Shown piece by piece: positions 25,505-33,154 of a DNA stretch of 39,081 nt. The notes below the pieces were generated by a model that saw nothing but the letters and a program-made list of their open reading frames with translations, ran no database searches and had not been told where the DNA came from. The stretch spans positions 1 through 39,081 of the forward strand of contig NZ_SMKT01000088.1 in NCBI RefSeq assembly GCF_004348735.1. The letters run 5' to 3'. Each line of letters opens with the position of its first letter. Positions within the stretch are counted from its first letter, which is position 1. Both the position numbers and the translations under genes were made by a program. This stretch comes from Actinomadura sp. KC06. GTDB taxonomy: Bacteria > Actinomycetota > Actinomycetes > Streptosporangiales > Streptosporangiaceae.

Positions 25505-25571
25505 GGCCTCGACTGAGGTTTCGTCCAAGGGTGTGGGGCGTGACTCGTCCGAGTCGGGGTGTCCTGCGGGC

Positions 25572-28500
25572 TCAGGTGATGACTAGGAGGAGGTCTCCTG
25601 CCTGGACTTGGGTGGCTTCGGGGACGGCCAGGCGGGCCACCGTGCCCGCGGTGGGGGCCGTGATGGCGGCCTCCATCTTCATCGCCTCGATGGTGGCGAC
25701 GACGTCCCCGGCGGCGATCTCGTCGCCCTTGGACACGCGGAGGGTCACCGAGCCGTCGAACGGGGCGGCGACGTGGCCGGGCTCGGACGGGTCGGCGCGC
25801 TCGACCGGCGGCGCGTCCGACACGACTGACTTGTCGCGGACGGAGAGCGTCCGGAGCTGGCCGTTCACCGTGCAGATGACCTGCCGGACGCCCGCCTCGT
25901 CGATGGCGCCCACCGCCTCAAGGCCGGCGAGGACGCGCACGCCGGGTTCGAGGTCGAACGCGACCTCGTGCCCTGTGCGGAGCCCATAGAGGAACGGGCC
26001 CGTGGGCAGGACGGACAGATCTCCGTAGGCCGCGCGGGCTTCGCGATACTCCTTCGCTGGGCCGGGGAAGAGAAGGCGGTCAAGGGTGTCGCGTACCTGG
26101 GGTCCGTCCAGGGCCTTCTCTTCTGCGCCGTCGAGTTCGGCACGGGCGGGCGTGTACTGGCGTCCTGCGAGGGCCTTGGTGCGGAACGGCTCGGGCCACC
26201 CGCCGGGCGGGTCGCCCAGTTCGCCGTTCAGGAAACCGATGACGCTGTCGGGGATGTCGTAGCGCTCCGGGTTCTCCGCGAAGTCGTCGGGGTCGGCGCC
26301 TGCCGCGACCAGGTGCAGGGCCAGGTCGCCGACGACCTTGCTGGACGGGGTGACCTTCACGAGCCGTCCGAGGATCGCGTCGGCGGCCGCGTACAGGCGC
26401 TCGATCTCCTCGAACCGGTCGCCGAGGCCGAGCGCGACGGCCTGCTGCCGCAGGTTGGACAGCTGCCCGCCCGGGATCTCGTGCTGGTAGACGCGGCCGG
26501 TCGGCGACGGCAGGCCCATCTCGAACGGCGCGTACAGCTTCCGGACGGCCTCCCAGTACGGCTCCATGACGGTGAGCGCGTCCAGGTCGATTCCGGTGGC
26601 GTGGTCAGTGGAATCGGTCGCGGCGACGATCGCCTGGAGGGGCGGCTGGCTCGTGGTGCCCGAGAGCGGCGCGGCGGCTCCGTCGACGGCGTCGACACCG
26701 GCCTCGATGGCCGCGATGTAGGTACCGATCTGGCCGCCTGCCGTGTCGTGGGTGTGCAGGTGGACGGGCAGGTCGAACCGCTCACGGAGAGCCCCGACCA
26801 GAGTACGGGCGGCGGGGGCGCGGAGCAGCCCGGCCATGTCCTTGATGCACAGGATGTGGACGCCCGCTTCGACAAGTTCCTCTGCAAGGCGCAGGTAGTA
26901 GTCGAGGGTGTAGAGCCGCTCGTCCGGGGACGACAGGTCGCCGGTGTAGCAGAGCGTCCCTTCGACGAGCGCATGCGTTTGCAGGACGGCGTCGATGGCC
27001 GGACGCATGCGTTCCACGTCGTTCAGTGCGTCGAACACACGGAAGATGTCGACGCCCGTACTGGCCGCCTCCTTGACGAAGGCACGCGCGACCGAGTCGG
27101 GGTATGGGGTGTATCCGACGGTGTTGCGCCCACGCAGAAGCATCTGGATGCACAGGTTCGGGGCGGCTTCACGGATCGCGGCCAGCCTGTCCCAGGGCGA
27201 CTCGCCTAGGAAGCGGAGTGCGACGTCGTACGTCGCGCCGCCCCACGCCTCGATGGAGAGAAGCTGCGGCGTCATACGGGCCAGGTAGGGCGCCGCTGCG
27301 AGCAGGTCGTACGTGCGTACTCGGGTGGCGAGGAGCGACTGATGCGCGTCCCGGAACGTGGTGTCGGTGACGGCCAAGTTGCTCTGGGAGCGAAGCTGCT
27401 CCGCGAACGCGCGCGCGCCGAGCGACAGGAGCCGGTCACGCGAGCCCTGGGGGAAGGGACCGTCCATGGCGAGCGGCGGCAGTTTCGTCGCCGGGTCCAG
27501 GTTGGTCGGCGCTTCACCGTGCGGCTTGTTGACGGTCACGTCCGCCAGGTACCGGACGAGCCGTGTCGCACGGTCGCCGCTCGACCGGGCCGTGAGCAGC
27601 TCGGGATGGTCGCCGATATAGGACGTCGTCACGCCGCCCGCGCGGAAGTCGGGCTCGTCCAGCAGTGCCTGCAGGAACGGGATGTTCGACGCCACGCCGC
27701 GGATGCGGAACTCCGCGACGGCCCGGCGCGCCCTGCGCACCGCCTCCTCGAACGTCCTGCCGCGGCAGGTCAGCTTGACCAGCAGCGAGTCGAAGTGCGG
27801 GGAGATGATCGCGCCGCCGTACGCGGTGCCCGTGTCCAGCCGGACGCCAGCGCCGCCCGGCGACCGGTACGCCGAGATCTTGCCCGTGTCGGGACGGAAG
27901 CCGTTCGCGGGGTCCTCCGTCGTGATGCGGCACTGGACGGCGAACCCGCTCACCGCCACCTCGTCCTGCGCGACGCCGAGGTCGGCGAGCGTCTCACCGC
28001 CCGCGATGCGCAGCTGGCTCTGCACGAGGTCGACGCCGGTGACCTCCTCGGTCACGGTGTGCTCGACCTGGATGCGCGGGTTCATCTCGATGAAGACGTG
28101 TTCGCCGCGGTCGTCCACGAGGAACTCCACGGTGCCCGCGTTCTCGTAGCCGATCTCGCGGGCGAACCGGACCGCGTCCTCGCAGAGCCGCCGGGCCACC
28201 TCCGCGTCCAGGTTCGGCGCGGGCGCGATCTCCACGACCTTCTGGTGGCGGCGCTGCACCGAGCAGTCGCGTTCCCGCAGGTGGACGATGTGCCCGGCGC
28301 CGTCCGCGAGGATCTGCACCTCGATGTGGCGCGGCCGGTCCACCGCCTGCTCCAGGAACACGGTCGGGTCGCCGAACGCGCTCTGCGCCTCGCGGCGCGC
28401 GGTGTCGACGGCGGCCTCGAGGTCCTCGCGGTGGTCGACGCGGCGCAGGCCCCGCCCGCCGCCGCCGGCCGCGGCCTTCACGAACAGCGGGAACCCGACC

Positions 28501-28943
28501 TCGTCGGCCGCCGCCAGCTCCCGTCCTGGCTCGGGCGTCGTGGAGCGGAGCACCGGCAGGCCCGCGCGCCGCGCCGCCGCTACCGCCTCGATCTTGTTGC
28601 CCGCGAGGCTCAGCACGGACGACGGCGGGCCGACGAACTTGATCCCGTTGCGCTCGCACGCCTCCGCCAGCTCCGGGCTCTCCGACAGGAACCCGTAGCC
28701 GGGGTAGACGGCGTCGGCGCCGACCCGCAGCGCGGTCTCCACGATGCCGTCGACGTCCAGGTAGGCGCGGACGGGATGGCCGTGCTCGCCGATCTCGTAC
28801 GCCTCGTCCGCCTTCTGCCGGTGCAGGGACAGCCGGTCCTCGTGCGCGTAGACGGCGACGCTGGCGATGCCGAGTTCGTAGGCCGCGCGGAAGGCGCGGA
28901 CGGCGATCTCGCCACGGTTGGCGACGAGCAGCTTCGTGATCAC
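25572..28943 (-). CDS. pyc: Pyruvate carboxylase
   Basis: A full-length 1123-residue biotin enzyme that converts pyruvate, bicarbonate and ATP to oxaloacetate (anaplerosis). The biotin carboxylase half starts TKLLVANRGEIAVRAFRAA, with the glycine-rich ATP-grasp loop AAAGGGGRGLRRV and FIEMNPRIQVEHTVTEEVTG. The carboxyltransferase barrel begins near residue 530 (DTTFRDAHQSLLATRVRT) and has LHLHTHDTAGG-type metal-binding histidines. The C-terminal biotinyl domain has EAMKMEA with Lys1089 as the attachment site. The GTG at 28943 is preferred: GGAG lies eight bases upstream and VITKLLVANRGE is the usual family start. The longer open frame to 29060 adds 39 residues unlike any Pyc. A weak -10-like TAGGTA (28995-28990) is visible upstream on the minus strand. 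Confidence 0.97.
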   Translation of the reverse strand: MITKLLVANRGEIAVRAFRAAYELGIASVAVYAHEDRLSLHRQKADEAYEIGEHGHPVRAYLDVDGIVETALRVGADAVYPGYGFLSESPELAEACERNGIKFVGPPSSVLSLAGNKIEAVAAARRAGLPVLRSTTPEPGRELAAADEVGFPLFVKAAAGGGGRGLRRVDHREDLEAAVDTARREAQSAFGDPTVFLEQAVDRPRHIEVQILADGAGHIVHLRERDCSVQRRHQKVVEIAPAPNLDAEVARRLCEDAVRFAREIGYENAGTVEFLVDDRGEHVFIEMNPRIQVEHTVTEEVTGVDLVQSQLRIAGGETLADLGVAQDEVAVSGFAVQCRITTEDPANGFRPDTGKISAYRSPGGAGVRLDTGTAYGGAIISPHFDSLLVKLTCRGRTFEEAVRRARRAVAEFRIRGVASNIPFLQALLDEPDFRAGGVTTSYIGDHPELLTARSSGDRATRLVRYLADVTVNKPHGEAPTNLDPATKLPPLAMDGPFPQGSRDRLLSLGARAFAEQLRSQSNLAVTDTTFRDAHQSLLATRVRTYDLLAAAPYLARMTPQLLSIEAWGGATYDVALRFLGESPWDRLAAIREAAPNLCIQMLLRGRNTVGYTPYPDSVARAFVKEAASTGVDIFRVFDALNDVERMRPAIDAVLQTHALVEGTLCYTGDLSSPDERLYTLDYYLRLAEELVEAGVHILCIKDMAGLLRAPAARTLVGALRERFDLPVHLHTHDTAGGQIGTYIAAIEAGVDAVDGAAAPLSGTTSQPPLQAIVAATDSTDHATGIDLDALTVMEPYWEAVRKLYAPFEMGLPSPTGRVYQHEIPGGQLSNLRQQAVALGLGDRFEEIERLYAAADAILGRLVKVTPSSKVVGDLALHLVAAGADPDDFAENPERYDIPDSVIGFLNGELGDPPGGWPEPFRTKALAGRQYTPARAELDGAEEKALDGPQVRDTLDRLLFPGPAKEYREARAAYGDLSVLPTGPFLYGLRTGHEVAFDLEPGVRVLAGLEAVGAIDEAGVRQVICTVNGQLRTLSVRDKSVVSDAPPVERADPSEPGHVAAPFDGSVTLRVSKGDEIAAGDVVATIEAMKMEAAITAPTAGTVARLAVPEATQVQAGDLLLVIT

Positions 28944-29081
28944 GTGGTTCTCCAGGAGACGGCGGCGCGGGGGCGTCGGAATCTTCGGATACCTACCCAG
29001 TTGAGCGGCCGGGACAGCCACCAGGCCCGGACGAGAGTTGGGAACAAAGTGATAGATCACGCCTGGCGGGAAAAATGCACG

Positions 29082-29567
29082 TCATTCACTGCGGCGGGCG
29101 CCTCGCCAGATGGTGACGCCCGCCACGATCGCCGCCGTGACGAGCCCCACCAGGGAGCCGATGAGGAAACGCGTCCGGGACTCCGCGGGCGCGAACGCGA
29201 CCCAGCCGACGCAGACGGCGATCCAGAAGCCGAAGTAGCAGGAGATGAAGACGTAGAGGCGCCTGCTCCAGAAGAGGCGCCTGGCCGGCATCCCGGGCGG
29301 CACCCGCAGGGCAGCGTCCACGCCGAGCCCGGCCGCCTTCGGACGCTTGAAGTACCCGTAGTCCCGTCGGCTTCCGCCCGGCTCCCAGCCCTCGGCCGAG
29401 ACGAGCCGGGCGGCGAACTCCTCGGGCGGGCCGAACTCGTCGTCCGGGTCGGCCCCGGACTCGGCGAGGTAGGCGGCGAGGTCGTCGACGGTCCCGGTGA
29501 CCTCGTCCTCCGGGACGCCGCTGTCGCGCAGCCGTCCTGCCAGCTCGTCGAAATAGGCCGTCTTCAC
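29082..29567 (-). CDS. HAAS-domain-like two-helix membrane protein
   Basis: A 161-residue protein. The N-terminal about 55 residues (YFDELAGRLRDSGVPEDEVTGTVDDLAAYLAESGADPDDEFG) form the short helical HAAS/DUF1700-type module, in which a small soluble domain precedes transmembrane helices. Two transmembrane segments follow, at about 104-125 and 134-155, separated by a short loop. Such modules are often sensors partnered with PadR regulators or sit as stand-alone membrane proteins; no PadR gene is adjacent. A good ribosome site (AAGGAGC) precedes the ATG, and a clean TTGTCG/TAGCCT promoter lies at 29649-29621. It sits 138 bases upstream of pyc on the same strand, with a possible separate promoter between them. 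Its function is unknown. Confidence 0.8.
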   Translation of the reverse strand: MKTAYFDELAGRLRDSGVPEDEVTGTVDDLAAYLAESGADPDDEFGPPEEFAARLVSAEGWEPGGSRRDYGYFKRPKAAGLGVDAALRVPPGMPARRLFWSRRLYVFISCYFGFWIAVCVGWVAFAPAESRTRFLIGSLVGLVTAAIVAGVTIWRGARRSE

Positions 29568-29620
29568 CAGGGAGCTCCTTGGGCGGGCATGTCGCGCACT
29601 GATCCGTCGAATCGAGCCAC

Positions 29621-29649
29621 AGGCTAGGTGGCGGCGGAGACGCCGACAA
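29621..29649 (-). promoter_or_regulatory. Sigma-70-type promoter of the HAAS-like gene
   Basis: On the minus strand, TTGTCG (29649-29644), 17 bases, then TAGCCT (29626-29621). The match to actinomycete housekeeping promoters is close and the spacing is optimal. It gives a leader of about 45 bases to the ATG at 29567. Confidence 0.55.
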
Positions 29650-29702
29650 AGCGAGGACGGGCCTGGCCGGATCAGGACGCGGCCAAAACGGAACGATCAC
29701 TC

Positions 29703-29728
29703 GGAATAGCCGTAAAGATCTTGCGGTT
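29703..29728 (+). promoter_or_regulatory. SigR-type promoter before the 60-aa gene
   Basis: GGAAT (29703-29707), 18 bases, then GTT (29726-29728). This is the GGGAAT-N18-GTT architecture of the thiol-stress sigma factor SigR, with the first G missing. An overlapping GGAAC-N16-CGT element at 29691 could instead serve a SigE-type factor. Both are by eye only. Confidence 0.35.
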
Positions 29729-29793
29729 GCAACTACCGTGCGAAATCCGGCGAACCGGGTAGCACCCCAGTCCACGCCCCATGGAGGTGAACC

Positions 29794-29976
29794 GTGCCGA
29801 GCAGCATTCCCAGAACACGCGACACCTCGCAGCGCGACTACGTGAAGACCACATCGCTGCGAGCGCTCGTCGTCGCCGCGCGGCTGGAACGCGGTCACGC
29901 CCCGGAGGGACCGCCGGGCAACGTCAACGGCCGGGCGGAGCACGGCGCCGAACGCCACAGCCCCGACCCGGCCTGA
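29794..29976 (+). CDS. 60-residue small protein of unknown function
   Basis: A short gene supported by position rather than homology. GGAGG lies six bases before the GTG at 29794, a promoter-like element lies about 65 bases upstream, and a strong hairpin follows 15 bases after the stop. The product is hydrophilic and basic in its first half (MPSSIPRTRD, then KTTSLRALVVAARLERG) and rich in Gly, Pro and His later. It has no cysteine, no signal peptide and no clear domain. A short amphipathic helix around residues 19-34 is the only structural feature. I do not recognise it. A precursor peptide is possible, but no modification enzyme is encoded next to it. Confidence 0.55.
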   Translation: MPSSIPRTRDTSQRDYVKTTSLRALVVAARLERGHAPEGPPGNVNGRAEHGAERHSPDPA

Positions 29977-29991
29977 CCCCGCGTTTCTCCT

Positions 29992-30016
29992 GGCCCCTGC
30001 GCATGCCGCAGGGGCC
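29992..30016. terminator. Hairpin terminator after the 60-aa gene
   Basis: GGCCCCTGCG (29992-30001) and CGCAGGGGCC (30007-30016) form a perfect 10-bp stem with a 5-base loop, followed by TTGGCGTTTT. It lies between the small gene and the convergent TetR gene and may serve both. Confidence 0.75.
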
Positions 30017-30034
30017 TTGGCGTTTTACGGGCCG

Positions 30035-30679
30035 CTATGCGGGCGCGGCTTCTTGAGGACCCGCCGCGTTGAAGAGTGCGTGGACGGCGGCGCGCGCGCG
30101 TCCCGGACCCACGGTCTCCACCATCGCCGTGAGGTGTTCCGCTCCGAGGACGGCCAGCAGCGCGTGCGCCTGGGCCTCCCCATCGGGGACGGTTTGGTCG
30201 AGCAGGATCGTCAGGTGCCGATGCCAGAAGCCGTAGGCGCCGATGCGGTAGCGCGCTCCCGGCGAAGCCGTTTCCGACATGCGGACCAGGGACAGATGGG
30301 CCAGGACGTAGTCGAGGTAGGCGTCTGCAAAGGCATGCAGCCGTTCGGACGGCTGGACGGCCGCGTCCCCACCACCCGGGCCGAGCGGAGCCGGGCCGGA
30401 CAGGATCGCGTCCTGCAGGTCACGTTCGCGTTCGTCGAGGAGGGCGACGGCCAGGCCCGCCTTGTCGCCGAACCTGCGGAAGAGGGTTCCCTTGCCGACT
30501 CCGGCGGCTGCGGCGACCGCGTCCATCGTGACCGACTCGACGCCGTGCCGGGCGAAGAGCGCGGCGGCGGCTTCGAGCACCTTGGCGCGGTTCCGCGCGG
30601 CGTCCGCCCGCTCCTTGGGCGGCGGCGTCCGCATCAGCTCCAGGTCGACGCGTCTCCCGCCGGCCGGACCACGGTCCAT
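30035..30679 (-). CDS. TetR/AcrR-family transcriptional regulator
   Basis: A 214-residue repressor counted from the ATG at 30679, which has a strong GAGGGAGGGG site; an in-frame upstream start at 30715 would read through the operator and is unlikely. The HTH is at about residues 30-75 (NRAKVLEAAAALFARHGVESVTMDAVAAAAGVGKGTLFRRFGDKAGL), a GTLFRRFG-type recognition helix. The C-terminal domain is of the SbtR/TetR_C type with YLDYVLAHLSLVRMSE. An inverted repeat GGACT-GT-AGTCC (30702-30713) lies just upstream and is a good autoregulatory operator. It is divergent from the Ser/Thr kinase gene, with 151 bases between the start codons, but the operator is closer to its own start. Confidence 0.92.
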   Translation of the reverse strand: MDRGPAGGRRVDLELMRTPPPKERADAARNRAKVLEAAAALFARHGVESVTMDAVAAAAGVGKGTLFRRFGDKAGLAVALLDERERDLQDAILSGPAPLGPGGGDAAVQPSERLHAFADAYLDYVLAHLSLVRMSETASPGARYRIGAYGFWHRHLTILLDQTVPDGEAQAHALLAVLGAEHLTAMVETVGPGRARAAVHALFNAAGPQEAAPA

Positions 30680-30701
30680 CGCGTTCCCCTCCCTCTCATT
30701 C

Positions 30702-30713
30702 GGACTGTAGTCC
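30702..30713. promoter_or_regulatory. Candidate TetR operator (GGACT-GT-AGTCC)
   Basis: A 12-base inverted repeat with 5-bp arms lies 23 bases upstream of the TetR start codon. It is just downstream of a plausible minus-strand promoter (TTGATC, 17 bases, AGAGCT), a position that would block transcription start. GGACT/AGTCC-type operators are common for this subgroup of TetR proteins. Confidence 0.5.
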
Positions 30714-30830
30714 ACTTAGCTCTGCCATGCCACCGCGCTAGATCAACACCTTTGCGGAGCACCTACCATCTTCTGGCCATAGGCTGGTGCGAGTCTGCCG
30801 ACGAGCCGAAAGCGACGGGGAGCGAGTGGT

Positions 30831-32645
30831 GTGACGGACAGGACGATGCCGGACGCCCTTCCACTGCGGTCGGGCGACCCGACCGAGCTGGGCGGGTACG
30901 AGATCCTGGGCCGCCTGGGCGAGGGCGGTCAGGGCTCGGTGTTCCTGGGCAGGCGGGCCGGTGAGAGCGGCTCCCTTCCCGCCACGGACCACGTCGCCAT
31001 CAAGCTGCTCCACGGCGGTCTCGCCGGGGACGACTCCGCCCGCGCGCGCTTCGTCCGCGAACTGGAAGTCGCCAAGCGCGTGGCGCGGTTCTGTACCGCG
31101 CAGGTCCTCGACGCCGACGTGGCGGGCGACCAGCCCTACATCGTCAGCGAATACGTCCCCGGAGTGACCCTGCACCACGTGGTGCGCACGGAAGGGCCCC
31201 GCACCGGCGGCGCCCTGGAGCGGCTCGCCGTCAGCACCCTGACCGCGCTCACCGCGATCCACCAGGCCGGGATCGTGCACCGCGACTTCAAGCCGCACAA
31301 CGTGGTGATGGGCCCAGACGGCCCCCGCGTCATCGACTTCGGCGTGGCGCGCGCCCTGGGCGCCGCCGGGGAGACGCAGAACGTCGGCACGCCCGCCTAC
31401 ATGGCGCCCGAGCATTTCACCGGCGGAGAGGTCAGCACGGCGTCCGACATGTTCGCCTGGGGCACGACCATGGTGTTCGCCGCCACGGGACGTCCCGCGT
31501 TCGGCAACGACGAGATGGCCACGGTCATGCACCGGATCCTGACCGGCGAGCCGGAGCTCGGCGAGCTGTCCGGCCCAATGCGCGATCTGGTCTCCGCCTG
31601 CCTGGCCAAGGAGCCCGCGCACCGCCCCACCGCCCGCGAGGCCCAGGAACGGCTGGTGGGGGCGTCCACCGGGACGTCGCCGGGCGCGTCGCCCGTCCAG
31701 CCGCTGCCCGCGTTCCCCGGCCTCCCGGCCGACCTCCCGACACCCCAGCCGCCGGGCACGCCGGTCGGGTCGGCACCGGGTTCGACGGACCCGCACGCCA
31801 GTCCAAACGCGATGGCCGGGGCGGTCCTCCCGCCCGATCACGTCACGGACCCGTCCGCTCCAAGGCACAGGACGGCCCCGCAGCCTCCGCCCTACGAACC
31901 CGCGGGGCACCCGCAGGGCGCGCCTGGCATGGCGCCACCGTTCCCTCCTGGCCCGTCCAACGCTCATGGGTCAGGAGGCAGGAAGCGCGGCCGTCTGCTT
32001 CCCATCGCGGCGGCCGCAGCAGTGGCGGCCATCCTCGCGGGCGGCGCCGTCTGGGCCGCTACCAACTCGGGTGCCGGCGAGGGCAAGGAGCAGCAGACCG
32101 CCGCGTCCAACGACGACCAGGGCGCCCAAGGCGACCCCGGCAACGCGACTGGCCCCAGCGGCGACGCCGGCAACCCGGGCAACAAGAAGCCAGGGCAGCC
32201 GAACGGGAACCGGAACCCGGCGGACCCGAACTCGTCCCAGAAGCCCGGCGCACCGCCAGACGGAGGTTCCACACCGTCGAAGGGCGGCGGAGGCGGCGGA
32301 GGAACGCCGCCCAGGGAACCGGCTAACAAGTACACCCCGCAGCAGGTGTGCAACAGCGGCGGCCATGGCGGGGGCTACTACATCCAGCGCTCGCTGAGCG
32401 TTTCCGGTGGCACCGCCTACCTGCTTTACAACAGTTCCACCTACAACTGCGCCGTCACGATCAAGACCCGCAATGTGGGGACGAAATCCCCGGTGTCGGT
32501 CTGGATCCAGAAGCAGGGCGGCAGCACGATCGCCGACAGCGGCTCGTTCGCGTGGTACGCGGGGCCGGTGTACGTGAAGGCGCCTGAGACCTGCGTCCGG
32601 TTCGGCGGCAACGGCCGCACCGCCCCCTACGGCAACTGCGGCTGA
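30831..32645 (+). CDS. Transmembrane serine/threonine protein kinase with SapA-like ectodomain
   Basis: A 604-residue Hanks-type kinase. The kinase domain (about 23-285) has the Gly loop GRLGEGGQGSV, catalytic Lys58, HRDFKPHN (150-157), DFG (169-171) and APE (192-194), all intact. A Pro-rich juxtamembrane region follows, then one transmembrane helix at about 390-410. An external Gly/Pro/Asn linker leads to a C-terminal domain (about 500-604). This domain has four cysteines (507, 540, 588, 603) and the pattern GGxxYIQRSLSVSGGTAYLLYN, YNCAVTIKTRNVG, YAGPVYVKAPETCVRFGG and a GNCG end. It resembles secreted spore-associated protein SapA; it has no PASTA repeats. The kinase probably senses an external ligand or surface protein. 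The GTG has GGGGAG eight bases upstream. Confidence 0.93.
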   Translation: MTDRTMPDALPLRSGDPTELGGYEILGRLGEGGQGSVFLGRRAGESGSLPATDHVAIKLLHGGLAGDDSARARFVRELEVAKRVARFCTAQVLDADVAGDQPYIVSEYVPGVTLHHVVRTEGPRTGGALERLAVSTLTALTAIHQAGIVHRDFKPHNVVMGPDGPRVIDFGVARALGAAGETQNVGTPAYMAPEHFTGGEVSTASDMFAWGTTMVFAATGRPAFGNDEMATVMHRILTGEPELGELSGPMRDLVSACLAKEPAHRPTAREAQERLVGASTGTSPGASPVQPLPAFPGLPADLPTPQPPGTPVGSAPGSTDPHASPNAMAGAVLPPDHVTDPSAPRHRTAPQPPPYEPAGHPQGAPGMAPPFPPGPSNAHGSGGRKRGRLLPIAAAAAVAAILAGGAVWAATNSGAGEGKEQQTAASNDDQGAQGDPGNATGPSGDAGNPGNKKPGQPNGNRNPADPNSSQKPGAPPDGGSTPSKGGGGGGGTPPREPANKYTPQQVCNSGGHGGGYYIQRSLSVSGGTAYLLYNSSTYNCAVTIKTRNVGTKSPVSVWIQKQGGSTIADSGSFAWYAGPVYVKAPETCVRFGGNGRTAPYGNCG

Positions 32646-32690
32646 ACCACCGGCCTCGCCCCGGCTGAACCACCCCCGAGGGAACAGTAA

Positions 32691-32716
32691 AGGCCACCCT
32701 CGCGCCGGGGTGGCCT
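32691..32716. terminator. Hairpin terminator after the kinase gene
   Basis: AGGCCACCC (32691-32699) and GGGTGGCCT (32708-32716) form a perfect 9-bp stem with an 8-base loop, 45 bases after the kinase stop. It is a convincing intrinsic-type hairpin without a long U-tract. Confidence 0.75.
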
Positions 32717-32730
32717 CTGCTCTGTAGGCG

Positions 32731-32768
32731 GACGTGTCTCGGTTGGGCAGACGTGTCTCGGTTGGGCG
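32731..32768. repeat. Tandem 19-bp duplication
   Basis: GACGTGTCTCGGTTGGGC plus one variable base occurs twice in direct tandem (32731-32749 and 32750-32768), differing only at the last base (A/G). It lies between the kinase terminator and the DUF397 gene. I see no gene in the rest of 32717-32899. Confidence 0.85.
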
Positions 32769-32899
32769 GACGGGTCGACGCTCGGTTCCCCGGAGCCGAC
32801 CCGTCGCGTTTCAACTGACCGCCAGGGCGCTCGCCCTAGGTGAGGGATCGTCCCTCTGTAGCGTGCTCGGGCGGCGGCCGTTCGGCGGGTTCCGACGTG

Positions 32900-33154
32900 T
32901 CAGTTACGGGAGGCGATGAGATGGTCGAAGTCGCCGTCCTTTGCACCAAGGATGAGCGCTTCGATCTCGGGGCGGGTGTATATGAGGGCCGGGCCCTCGG
33001 GATGACGAGAGTTGCGCATCGCCACCTGCCCTCCGGGCAGCTCAGCGATCTCGACGCAGTTCCCCTGGGAGTTGCTTCGACGGGACTTCAGCCACCGGGC
33101 CCCTTGCAGGTCCGTGGCCGGCATCCCGTTGTCGTAATCGGTTTGGAGCATCAT
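32900..33154 (-). CDS. DUF397 domain protein
   Basis: An 84-residue protein of the DUF397 family, recognisable by WLKSRRSNSQGNCVEIAEL at about residues 21-39 (the W-x-KS-x-x-S-x-x-x-G-NCVEVA signature) and the following VAMRNSRHPEGPALIYTRPE. These small proteins are encoded directly behind DUF5753 regulators throughout actinobacteria and are thought to be their partners or antagonists in developmental control. The ATG at 33154 overlaps the regulator stop by four bases (ATGA), so the pair is cotranslated. A second in-frame ATG follows immediately. The size and motifs are normal for the family. Confidence 0.93.
   Translation of the reverse strand: MMLQTDYDNGMPATDLQGARWLKSRRSNSQGNCVEIAELPGGQVAMRNSRHPEGPALIYTRPEIEALILGAKDGDFDHLIASRN

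Noticed and set aside
28944..29060. 39-residue N-terminal extension of pyruvate carboxylase
   Set aside because: The extension is unlike any Pyc, and the GTG at 28943 has a properly spaced GGAG site and begins with the conserved VITKLLVANRGE.
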